NCBI GenBank assembly: GCA_035707965.1
Contig: DASSTJ010000070.1
Span: 1 to 31,377, forward strand
Direction of reading: 5' to 3'
DNA from: DASSTJ01 sp035707965
GTDB taxonomy: Bacteria > Actinomycetota > Actinomycetes > Actinomycetales > Angustibacteraceae
Length of the DNA stretch: 31,377 nt
Positions within the stretch are counted from its first letter, which is position 1. Each line of letters begins with the position of its first letter. The notes beneath the pieces are model-generated. The model had not been told where the DNA came from. It did no database searches and was given only the letters and a program-made list of their open reading frames with translations. A program made the position numbers and the translations under genes. Of this stretch, positions 8,312-16,800 are shown one piece after another.

Positions 8312-8317
8312 TGAGGG

Positions 8318-9715
8318 GTGACCCTGTCGCCCAGCCCCGCCTCGACCGACACGCCAGCCGCCGCTCGGTCGGTGATCGCCACCCTCGACCTGCGAGGGCG
8401 CCAGCTCGACCCGTGGCAGCTGCGTGACGCCTTGCCACGGGCGCAGATGGACGTCGAGGCCGCGATGGAGGCCGTGCGTCCCATCTGCGAGCAGGTCCGG
8501 ACCGGTGGTGCCGGGGCGCTTCGCGACCTGGGCGAGCAGCTCGACGGTGTCCGCCCGCCGCGGCTGCGCGTGCCCGCGCAGGCCCTGGCGGACGCGCTGG
8601 ACCAGCTGGACCCGGTGGTGCGGGCCGCGCTGGAGGAGTCGATCCGGCGAGCCCGCCTGGTGCACGAGGCCCAACGGCGCGAGGACGTCACCACCACCGT
8701 GGTGCCAGGGGGCACCGTCACCGAGCGGTGGGTCCCGGTGGACCGGGTGGGCCTCTACGTGCCCGGTGGCGCCGCGGTGTACGTGAGCAGCGTCGTGATG
8801 AACGTCGTGCCGGCGCAGGAGGCCCGGGTCGGGTCACTGGCCGTCGCCAGTCCGCCGCAGCGCGAGAACCCGCCGGCGTTCGCCGGCCTGCCCCACCCCT
8901 CCATCCTCGCCGCCTGCGCGCTGCTGGGCGTCGACGAGGTCTACGCCGTCGGCGGGGCGCAGGCCGTGGCGATGTTCGCGTTCGGCGCCCGGGAGACCGA
9001 GGGGCCGGACGCGGGGGCGGTGGTGTGCGCACCGTGCGACCTGGTGACGGGGCCGGGCAACATCTACGTGGCCGCTGCGAAGCGGCTGCTCAAGGGCCGC
9101 ATCGGCATCGACGCGGAGGCCGGCCCCACCGAGATCGCGGTCCTCGCCGACGACAGCGCGGACCCGGCGCTGGTGGCTGCCGACCTGGTCAGCCAGGCCG
9201 AGCACGACACGTTGGCCGCCTCGGTCCTGGTGACGGACAGCGAGCGGCTCGCCGACGACGTCCGGCTCGAGCTGCAGCGCCAGGTGACGGCGACGAAGCA
9301 CGTGGACCGCGTGCGGGCGGCGCTGGCCGGCCGGCAGTCGGCGATCGTGCTGGTGGACGATGTCGAGGCGGGGCTCGTCGTGGTGAACGCCTACGCCGCC
9401 GAGCACCTCGAGGTACAGACGAGGGACGCCGCTGCGGTGGCGGCTCGGGTGCGCAACGCGGGCGCCGTCTTCGTTGGCCCGTACGCCCCCGTGTCGCTCG
9501 GCGACTACTGCGCCGGCTCCAACCACGTCCTTCCCACGGCTGGCTGCGCCTGCCACTCCAGCGGGCTCTCGGTCCAGTCGTTCCTCCGGGGCGTCCACGT
9601 CGTCGAGTACGACGAGGCGGCGCTGCAGGACGTGGCCCACCACGTCGTCGCGCTCGCGGCGGCGGAGGACCTGCCGGCGCACGGTGCCGCCGTGTCCGTG
9701 AGGTTCACCGGATGA
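8318..9715 (+). CDS. hisD: Histidinol dehydrogenase
   Basis: Catalyses the last two steps of histidine synthesis: NAD-dependent oxidation of L-histidinol through histidinal to histidine, with zinc. The protein has 465 residues, slightly longer than the common 430-440. Motifs include the CDLVTGPGN stretch, EAGPTEIAVLADD, SQAEHD, the AEHLE motif holding Glu362 and His363 (equivalents of E. coli Glu326/His327), and CAGSNHVLPT. Start GTG 8318 is supported by a -10 box 6 nt upstream. It is the first gene of the operon, and its stop overlaps hisC by ATGA, indicating translational coupling. Confidence 0.96.
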   Translation: MTLSPSPASTDTPAAARSVIATLDLRGRQLDPWQLRDALPRAQMDVEAAMEAVRPICEQVRTGGAGALRDLGEQLDGVRPPRLRVPAQALADALDQLDPVVRAALEESIRRARLVHEAQRREDVTTTVVPGGTVTERWVPVDRVGLYVPGGAAVYVSSVVMNVVPAQEARVGSLAVASPPQRENPPAFAGLPHPSILAACALLGVDEVYAVGGAQAVAMFAFGARETEGPDAGAVVCAPCDLVTGPGNIYVAAAKRLLKGRIGIDAEAGPTEIAVLADDSADPALVAADLVSQAEHDTLAASVLVTDSERLADDVRLELQRQVTATKHVDRVRAALAGRQSAIVLVDDVEAGLVVVNAYAAEHLEVQTRDAAAVAARVRNAGAVFVGPYAPVSLGDYCAGSNHVLPTAGCACHSSGLSVQSFLRGVHVVEYDEAALQDVAHHVVALAAAEDLPAHGAAVSVRFTG

Positions 9716-10851
9716 GCGGCCGCGACACCGCGACACGCGGCTCCGCCGGTACCGACGGGCTCCCCGACCTCCCGTTGCGAGACGACCTACGAGGTCGCAC
9801 GCCGTACGGAGCGCCCCAGCTCGACGTCGCCGTCCGGCTCAACACCAACGAGAGCTCCTACGACGTGCCGGAGGCGGTGGCCCTCGAGATCGTGCAGTCG
9901 GTCGCCCACGAGGTGCGAGGGCTGAACCGGTACCCCGACCGCGAGTTCACGGCCCTGCGTGAGGATCTCGCCGCGTATCTCGGGCACGGGCTCGCCGCTG
10001 ACCAGATCTGGGCGGGCAACGGGTCCAACGAGGTGCTGCAGCACGTGCTCCAGGCCTTCGGCGGCCCCGGTCGTACGGCGCTCGGCTTCACCCCGGCCTA
10101 CTCGATGCACCCGATCATCGCGACCGGTACGGGCACGCGGTGGCTCGACGGCCGTCGGGGTGGTGACACGGGTGGGTTCGACCTGAGGGCCGACGACGTC
10201 GCCGCCCAGGTCCGCGCCGCCGACCCCGACGTCGTCTTCCTCTGCTCGCCGAACAACCCGACCGGGACGGCGCTGCCTCTCGACGTCGTGGAAGCGGCCT
10301 ACGGGGCCGCCGGCCGCGCGGTCGTGGTGGTCGACGAGGCGTACGCCGAGTTCGCACGGCCGGGAACGCCGAGCGCGCTCCAGCTGCTGCCCGGACGCCA
10401 CCGTCTCGTCGTGACCCGCACGATGAGCAAGGCGTTCGCGCTCGCTGGTGCGCGGGTCGGGTACCTGGCGGCTGCCCCGACGCTGACGGACGCCCTGCGG
10501 CTGGTCCGCCTCCCGTACCACCTGTCCTCGCTCACTCAGGCGGCGGCACGGGCCGCGCTGCGGCACGCCGACCAGCTGCTCGCGAGCGTGGACGCCATCA
10601 AGCAGCAGCGTGACCGCATCGTCGCTGAGCTCCCGGCGCTCGGCCTCGACCCCGTGCCGAGCGATGCGAACTTCGTGCTGTTCGGCGGCCTGGACGACCC
10701 GGCCGCCACCTGGGAGGGTCTGCTGGGGCTCGGCGTGCTCGTCCGGGACGTCGGCATCGCCCACCACCTTCGCGTGACGGCGGGCACCCCCGACGAGACG
10801 ACCGCGTTCCTTCGCGCGCTGGCGCGGGTGACCGAGCAGGAGAAGCGATGA
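9712..10851 (+). CDS. hisC: Histidinol-phosphate aminotransferase
   Basis: PLP enzyme that transfers an amino group from glutamate to imidazole-acetol phosphate, giving histidinol phosphate. It has 379 residues and a class I/II aminotransferase fold. Visible motifs are RLNTNESSYDVP near the N-terminus, GNGSNEVL, SPNNPTG, VDEAYAEF, and TMSKAFALAGARVGY with PLP lysine Lys240. Start ATG 9712 lies in the ATGA overlap with hisD; an upstream open frame only shadows hisD. Its stop overlaps hisB in the same way. Confidence 0.96.
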   Translation: MSGRDTATRGSAGTDGLPDLPLRDDLRGRTPYGAPQLDVAVRLNTNESSYDVPEAVALEIVQSVAHEVRGLNRYPDREFTALREDLAAYLGHGLAADQIWAGNGSNEVLQHVLQAFGGPGRTALGFTPAYSMHPIIATGTGTRWLDGRRGGDTGGFDLRADDVAAQVRAADPDVVFLCSPNNPTGTALPLDVVEAAYGAAGRAVVVVDEAYAEFARPGTPSALQLLPGRHRLVVTRTMSKAFALAGARVGYLAAAPTLTDALRLVRLPYHLSSLTQAAARAALRHADQLLASVDAIKQQRDRIVAELPALGLDPVPSDANFVLFGGLDDPAATWEGLLGLGVLVRDVGIAHHLRVTAGTPDETTAFLRALARVTEQEKR

Positions 10852-11504
10852 CTGACCAGTCCGTAGACGCGGGTACGGCCGCCAGCGGGGGCGGGCGCCG
10901 GGCACGGGTGGAACGACGGACGGCGGAGAGCTCGGTGGTCGTCGAGGTCGACCTCGACGGCAGCGGACGAGCGAGCGTCAGCACCGGCGTCGGCTTCTAC
11001 GACCACATGCTGGCCAGCCTCGCCAAGCACGCGCTGCTGGACCTCACGGTGGACGCGTCCGGGGACACCCACGTGGACGCCCACCACACCGTCGAGGACG
11101 TCGCGATCGTGCTCGGGCAGGCGCTGCGGGAGGCGCTCGGCGACAAGACGGGCATCGCGCGGTTCGGCGACGCCACGGTGCCGCTCGACGAGGCGCTCGT
11201 CCAGGCCGTGGTCGACGTCTCCGGGCGCCCGTACTGCGTGCACACCGGTGAGCCGCCCGGGCAGGAGCACGCGCTCATCGGCGTCTCGCCGCACAGCGCC
11301 GCGTACGTCGGTTCGCTGACCCGGCACGTGCTCGAGACCTTGGCCTTCCACGCGGCGATCGCCCTGCACGTGCGCGTGCTGTCCGGGCGCGACCCGCACC
11401 ACGTCGTGGAGGCCCAGTTCAAGGCGGTGGCGCGCGCGCTGCGAGCCGCGGTCGCGCCCGACCCGCGCGTGTCCGGCGTCCCCAGCACCAAGGGCGCCCT
11501 GTGA
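10848..11504 (+). CDS. hisB: Imidazoleglycerol-phosphate dehydratase
   Basis: Manganese enzyme that dehydrates imidazoleglycerol phosphate to imidazole-acetol phosphate. At 218 residues it is the monofunctional form, without the phosphatase domain fused in enterobacteria, so histidinol phosphatase must be encoded elsewhere. Metal-binding signatures are GFYDHMLASLAKH, DAHHTVEDVAI and DPHHVVEAQFKA. Start ATG 10848 is in an ATGA overlap with hisC, and its stop overlaps the next gene as GTGA. Confidence 0.96.
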   Translation: MTDQSVDAGTAASGGGRRARVERRTAESSVVVEVDLDGSGRASVSTGVGFYDHMLASLAKHALLDLTVDASGDTHVDAHHTVEDVAIVLGQALREALGDKTGIARFGDATVPLDEALVQAVVDVSGRPYCVHTGEPPGQEHALIGVSPHSAAYVGSLTRHVLETLAFHAAIALHVRVLSGRDPHHVVEAQFKAVARALRAAVAPDPRVSGVPSTKGAL

Positions 11505-12130
11505 CGGTGCCGCCACCGGTGCCGACGGCCCTGCTGCTGCTGCGCGGCCGCGCCGACGACGTCCGCTCGTGGGCGCGCAAGGGTCTGCTGCCCGTCTGGC
11601 TGGTCCCTGGCATCGCGTGGACGCTCGTCGCCCCCGCGGCCAGTCCCGTCGCCGCCCCTCCGTACGACGATCCCGTGGCCCTGCTCGGCGGCCGCCCCGT
11701 GCCCTCCCGGCTGCGACCGGCGGTGTGCGTCGTGGCTGATGGGCCGCGCGTGGTCGTGGCGGTGCACGAGGCAGCCCGACGGGCGGTGCAGCGCTGGCTG
11801 GTCTGGGGCGAGGGCGTCGGCGTCACGCGAGTCGAGGGCCTGCCGCACGCCCCCGTCGGGCTGCTCGCCGACGCGGCGGCCGCGAGGGGCCGTGCCGGGC
11901 GCGAGCGGCTGCGGGACGCGTTGGTCGCCGACGGGCGTCGCGCCGTGGACGTCGCCGACGACGTGGTGCGCGCCCTCGGACTTCCGGGGGCTGGGCTGCT
12001 GCTGGGGGCGGTACGCGCCGACGAGCTCACCGACGCCGAACGTGTGGACCCGGAGGAGGACGTCGTGGCGCGGTTCGACGACTTCGTGGCTCACGAGGCA
12101 CGCCTCGAGGCGCAGCTCGAGGACCGATGA
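11501..12130 (+). CDS. Uncharacterised protein encoded between hisB and hisH
   Basis: I do not recognise this 209-residue protein. It has no signal peptide and no clear membrane helix. The N-terminal half has a small hydrophobic, Pro-rich core (ALLLLRGRADDVRSWARKG, then LPVWLVPGIAWTLV). A strand-rich middle follows (AVCVVADGPRVVVAVHEA), then an Arg/Ala/Asp-rich, helical C-terminus ending in an acidic stretch (EDVVARFDDFVAHEARLEAQLEDR, a landmark at about 186-209). Both ends are coupled: its GTG 11501 overlaps the hisB stop (GTGA) and its stop overlaps hisH (ATGA). That makes it a genuine, cotranslated member of the operon. A role in histidine synthesis or its control is inferred from position only. 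Confidence 0.75.
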   Translation: MTVPPPVPTALLLLRGRADDVRSWARKGLLPVWLVPGIAWTLVAPAASPVAAPPYDDPVALLGGRPVPSRLRPAVCVVADGPRVVVAVHEAARRAVQRWLVWGEGVGVTRVEGLPHAPVGLLADAAAARGRAGRERLRDALVADGRRAVDVADDVVRALGLPGAGLLLGAVRADELTDAERVDPEEDVVARFDDFVAHEARLEAQLEDR

Positions 12131-12765
12131 CGGCTCCTCGGGTCGTCGTCCTGGACTACGGCTCCGGCAACGTGCACTCCGTCGTCCGGGCCCTGGAGCG
12201 CGTCGGGGCGCAGGTGGAGCTCACGGCTGACCGGGCCGCTGCCCTGGCCGCCGACGGCCTGCTCGTCCCCGGCGTGGGCAGCTTCTCGGCCTGCATGGCC
12301 GGGCTGAACCGCGTGCGGGGCGGCGAGGTGGTCGGACGCCGGCTGGCGGGCAGCCGGCCGGTCCTGGGTATCTGCGTCGGCATGCAGGTGCTCTTCGACG
12401 GGTCGACGGAGCCGTCGGCCGGGGCGTCGTTGCCCGGTCTGGGGGAGTGGCCCGGCATGGTGGAGCGGCTGCGCGCGGACGTCGTGCCGCACACCGGATG
12501 GAACACGGTGCAGGCGGCCGCCGGGACGACCTTGCTGGCCGGGGTCGAGGCCGAACGGTTCTACTTCGTCCACTCCTACGGCGTTCTGCACTGGCGGCTG
12601 CAGGCCGGTGGCGCGTTCCTGCCGCCCCTTGTGCACTGGACCGAGCACGGTGCGCCGTTCGTTGCCGCGGTCGAGAACGGCGCCCTGACCGCCACCCAGT
12701 TCCATCCGGAGAAGAGCGGTGACGCCGGGGCGCAGCTGCTGAGCAACTGGGTGGGCTCGCTCTGA
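12127..12765 (+). CDS. hisH: Imidazole glycerol phosphate synthase, glutaminase subunit
   Basis: Class I glutamine amidotransferase that supplies ammonia to HisF. It has 212 residues. The nucleophile is Cys83 in GICVGMQ, and His193 and Glu195 in FHPEKSG complete the triad. The N-terminal VVLDYGSGNVHSV and VPGVGSF motifs are typical. Start ATG 12127 overlaps the preceding stop (ATGA). Its obligate partner HisF is not encoded in this window. Confidence 0.96.
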   Translation: MTAPRVVVLDYGSGNVHSVVRALERVGAQVELTADRAAALAADGLLVPGVGSFSACMAGLNRVRGGEVVGRRLAGSRPVLGICVGMQVLFDGSTEPSAGASLPGLGEWPGMVERLRADVVPHTGWNTVQAAAGTTLLAGVEAERFYFVHSYGVLHWRLQAGGAFLPPLVHWTEHGAPFVAAVENGALTATQFHPEKSGDAGAQLLSNWVGSL

Positions 12766-12864
12766 GCAGTCCTCCTGACCCACGGCGTGGGCCAGCCCAC
12801 CCGCCCGAGAACGCCTGCCGTCCTTCCCCGCTCGACATCCCTGATCCTTCACCCGAGGAGCGAC

Positions 12865-13623
12865 GTGGTCCCCCAGACGCCCAGCACGCCACAGCCCGAA
12901 CGACTCCAGCTCCTTCCGGCCGTCGACGTGGCCGACGGCCAGGCTGTCCGGCTGGTCCAGGGCGAGGCCGGCAGCGAGACGTCGTACGGCGACCCGCTCG
13001 CTGCGGCCCTCGCCTGGCAGGAGGCCGGCGCCGAGTGGGTGCACCTGGTCGACCTGGACGCCGCGTTCGGCCGGGGCTCCAACCGTGAGCTGCTCGCGGA
13101 CGTCGTGGGCCGGCTGGACGTCGACGTCGAGCTCAGCGGTGGGATCCGGGACGACGCGAGCCTCGAGGTCGCGCTGGCGACCGGATGCCGTCGCGTGAAC
13201 CTGGGCACCGCTGCGCTCGAGGACCCGCAGTGGACCGCCGGAGCCATCGCGCGCCACGGCGACCGCATCGCCGTGGGGCTCGACGTGCGCGGCACCACGC
13301 TGGCTGCCCGTGGCTGGACGCGCGAAGGGGGTGACCTCTGGGAGACGCTCGAACGGCTCGACCGGGACGGTTGTGCCCGGTACGTCGTGACCGACGTGAC
13401 GAAGGACGGCACGCTGCGCGGCCCGAACGTCGAGCTGTTGCGCGAGGTCTGCGCCCGCACCGACCGGCCCGTGGTCGCGAGCGGCGGCGTCTCGAGCCTC
13501 GACGACCTCGCCGCGCTGCGCGAGCTGGTGCCCGTCGGCGTCGAGGGTGCCATCGTCGGCAAGGCGCTGTACGCGCGCGCCTTCACCCTTCCCCAGGCGC
13601 TGGAGGTCGCCGGTCGCCGCTGA
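12865..13623 (+). CDS. priA: Phosphoribosyl isomerase A (HisA/TrpF dual-substrate type)
   Basis: TIM-barrel isomerase acting on ProFAR in histidine synthesis and, in actinobacteria lacking trpF, also on PRA in tryptophan synthesis. It has 252 residues. Asp21 in LLPAVDV and Asp177 in VTDVTKDGTL are the catalytic pair. The GWTREGGDLWETLERL segment and the close of the protein (EGAIVGKALYARAFTLPQAL) match mycobacterial PriA as I remember it. I chose GTG 12865 because gaggag lies 4 nt upstream; the frame from 12787 lacks such a site. It is separated from hisH by 99 nt that contain no TA dinucleotide, so no -10 box, and is probably cotranscribed with hisH. Confidence 0.93.
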   Translation: MVPQTPSTPQPERLQLLPAVDVADGQAVRLVQGEAGSETSYGDPLAAALAWQEAGAEWVHLVDLDAAFGRGSNRELLADVVGRLDVDVELSGGIRDDASLEVALATGCRRVNLGTAALEDPQWTAGAIARHGDRIAVGLDVRGTTLAARGWTREGGDLWETLERLDRDGCARYVVTDVTKDGTLRGPNVELLREVCARTDRPVVASGGVSSLDDLAALRELVPVGVEGAIVGKALYARAFTLPQALEVAGRR

Positions 13624-13825
13624 GTCCGAAGCCACCGCCGGTCGATCCCGGTCGGCGCAGCAGGCACGGTCCGTAGGCGCTGCGTTGTGCCGCTATCGAC
13701 ACGCTTTGTCCGGGTCCTGTCGTCGCCGTCAGTGACGGGCCGTGCCGAGGCCGTCATGTGGCTCCCGCGCTGTCGCGCAGAGCCTCAGACTTGGCTTCGC
13801 CACCGGTGCACGAGAAGGGATCCCC

Positions 13826-16800
13826 ATGCGCCGTCGTCTCCTTGTCCTCGCCGCGCTCGTCGGCGTGGTCGCCGGCCTGCTCGGCGCCCCCTCCGCCCAG
13901 GCGGTGCAGGTCGCCCAGGTCCGGCTGGTCAGTGCGAACCCGGCCGACTGGACCCCCGCCGTCAACGACGGTGCCGTTCGGGCCATCGCGCAGGCCGGTG
14001 ACACCGTCGTCATCGGCGGCACCTTCACCTCAGTGACACCGACCGGCTCGACGACGGCGCTGGGTCGGAGCTACATCGCGGCCTTCAGCGCGACGACCGG
14101 CGAGCTCCGCTCGTTCGCGCCCGACCTCGACGGGCCCGTCGACGCCCTCGTGGCGGCACCGGACGGCAAGTCTGTCTACGTCGGCGGCGAGTTCACCTAC
14201 GTGAACGGCGTCAAGGCCAAGAGCCTGGTGCGGCTGGACCTGGCGACGGGGACGGCGACCAAGGGCTTCCGCACCGTGGTGATCAACGGCAACGTCCTCG
14301 ACCTCAAGCTCTCGGGCGGTCGCCTCTGGGTGGGGGGCAACTTCTCGAAGTTCGCGACGAACGACCAGCTCGCGCTCGCGACCGTGGACGCCACCACGGG
14401 CAAGTACGACCCGTACATGCAGCTGCCCTTCGCCGGCACGCACAACGGCGGCCGGACGTCGATCCAGAAGTTCGACATCACTCCGGACGGATCGAAGCTG
14501 CTGGTGATCGGGAACTTCACGTTCGTGGGAGGGGTGGCGCACGACCAGGCCGCCATGCTGGACCTCACCGGACCGAGCGCGGCCATGGCCAACTGGAGCA
14601 CGACCTTCTACACGGGCACGTGCGCGCGGGTCTTCGACAGCTACATGCGTGACCTCGACATCTCGCCCGACGGCACGTACGCGGTGATCTCGACGACCGG
14701 CGCCTACGGTGGCAGCACCAGCCCCTGCGACCAGACCTCTCGCTGGGAGATGGGTGCGACCGGCTCCGGGCTCACCCCCACGTGGACCAACTACACCGGT
14801 GGCGACACCACCTACGCGGTCGCGGTGACCGGTAGCGCGGTGTACGTGGGTGGGCACTTCCGCTGGCAGAACAACGCGTTCGCCGGGGACCGAGCCGGTG
14901 CCGGCTCCGTTGCTCGTGAGGGCATCGCCGCCCTCGACCCGAAGAACGGCCTGCCCCTCGACTGGGACCCGGGCCGGGCGCGCGGCGTCGGCGTCTTCGA
15001 CATGCTGGCCACCGACCAAGGCCTGTGGGTGGGCAGTGACACCGACCGGATCGGCGGCTGGGAGATCCACCCGCGTATCGCCTTCTTCCCGCTCGCCGGC
15101 GGCAAGAACGTGCTCTCGACCGCGACGCCGCAGCTGCCGGGACAGGTCTACCTGGCCGGCAACACGAGCGCCACCAACAGCAACGTGCTCTACCGGGTCA
15201 ACGCAGCTGGCCCTGCGCTCGCCTCTCTGGACGGCGGCCCCGACTGGGTGTCCGACGCCGGCACCACGAGCCCCTACCACAACACCGGCTCGAGCATCGC
15301 GACGTACGAGCCGGGTGCGACGACCACGGCCAGTGTTCCTCCCAGCACCCCCAACGCCGTGTTCGACTCAGAGCGGTGGGATGCGGCCGGGGGCAACGAG
15401 ATGCAGTGGGCATTCCCCGTGCCGACCGGCACGCACGTGCAGGTGCGGCTCTACTTCGCCAACCGTTGCACCTGCACCTCCGGTGTGGGCCAGCGTCGCT
15501 TCAACGTGTCGATCGACAACGTGCCGAAGCTGTCCAGCTACGACATCGTCGCGGACGCGGGTGGTGACCAGAAGGGCGTCATGAAGGCCTTCGACATCAC
15601 GAGCGACGGCACGGTCAACATCAACTTCGGTCACGTCACCGAGAACCCGCTCGTCAACGCCATCGAGCTGATCAACTCGGACGTCGTGCTGACCGGCTCC
15701 CCGGACGACATCCGCACGCGCACCTTCGACGGCACGACAGCCGGCGACGCCTCCACGCTGCCTACGAGTGGCATCAGCTGGAGCCAGGCCCGTGGCGGCT
15801 TCTACCTCGGCGGGATCGCCTACACCGGCTGGAGCGACGGCAACCTCTACGCCCGCCCGTTCGACGGCACGACGTTCGGGACGGCCGTGAACGTCAACGG
15901 CATGGACCAGATCGCTCCGCTGACGGCGTTCCACGCGGACGTGAAGAACACCACGGCGATGTTCTTCGACGGCGCCCAGAACCGGCTCTACTTCACGCTG
16001 TCGGGCTCGAACGCCCTGTACTACCGGGCGTTCACGCCGTCCACGAACGTCATCGGGGCCGTGCGCTACCAGGCGTCCACGACGTCGACCAACGTCAACT
16101 TCGCCAACGCGTCGGTCATGCTCCTGTCCGGCGGGTCCCTGTACGTCGGGGACCGCACGACCGGCAACCTGCTCAGGGTCGGCTTCACGGGCGGCGTCGT
16201 CAGCGGAACCGCCACCCCGGTGTCCGGTCCGAGCATCGACGGCCAGTCGTGGCTCGGCCGGGCCGGCTTCCTCGCACCGGAGCCCGGAGCGCCGAACGTC
16301 CCGCCGGTCGCCCGGTTCGACACCACCTGCGTCGGCCCCGACTGCGTCTTCGACGCGTCGGCGTCATCGGACTCCGACGGTGACATCACGTCGTACACGT
16401 GGTCGTTCGGTGACGGCGACACGGCGGCCAGCTCCTCGCCGTCCCACACGTTCACCACGAGCGGCACCTTCGACGTCACGCTGACCGTGACGGACAACGG
16501 TGGTGACAGCAGCTCGGTCACCCAGCAGGTGACGGTTGCTGCCACGAACCAGGCGCCGGTCGCGACGTTCACCAGCAGCTGCGCCGCCTTGGTGTGCAGC
16601 TTCGACGGCGCGGGCTCGTCGGACGCCGACGGCACCATCGACGCCTACTCGTGGACGTTCGGGGACGGGACGACGTCCGAGGAGGTCTCCCCGGAGCACA
16701 CCTTCGACGCCCCCGGCTCGTACAGCGTCACGCTGCACGTGATCGACAACTCGGGTGCGGTCGACACCTACACCCAGCAGGTCACGGTGAGCGCCACGGC

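Noticed and set aside
8728..9711. Open frame continuous with hisC but starting inside hisD
   Set aside because: It overlaps all of the hisD catalytic region and is Arg/Gly-rich without domain content; hisC starts at ATG 9712.
13742..13825. Longer start for the large secreted protein
   Set aside because: The extension would put 28 residues ahead of a normal signal peptide; ATG 13826 has aaggga 5 nt upstream and starts the signal peptide directly.
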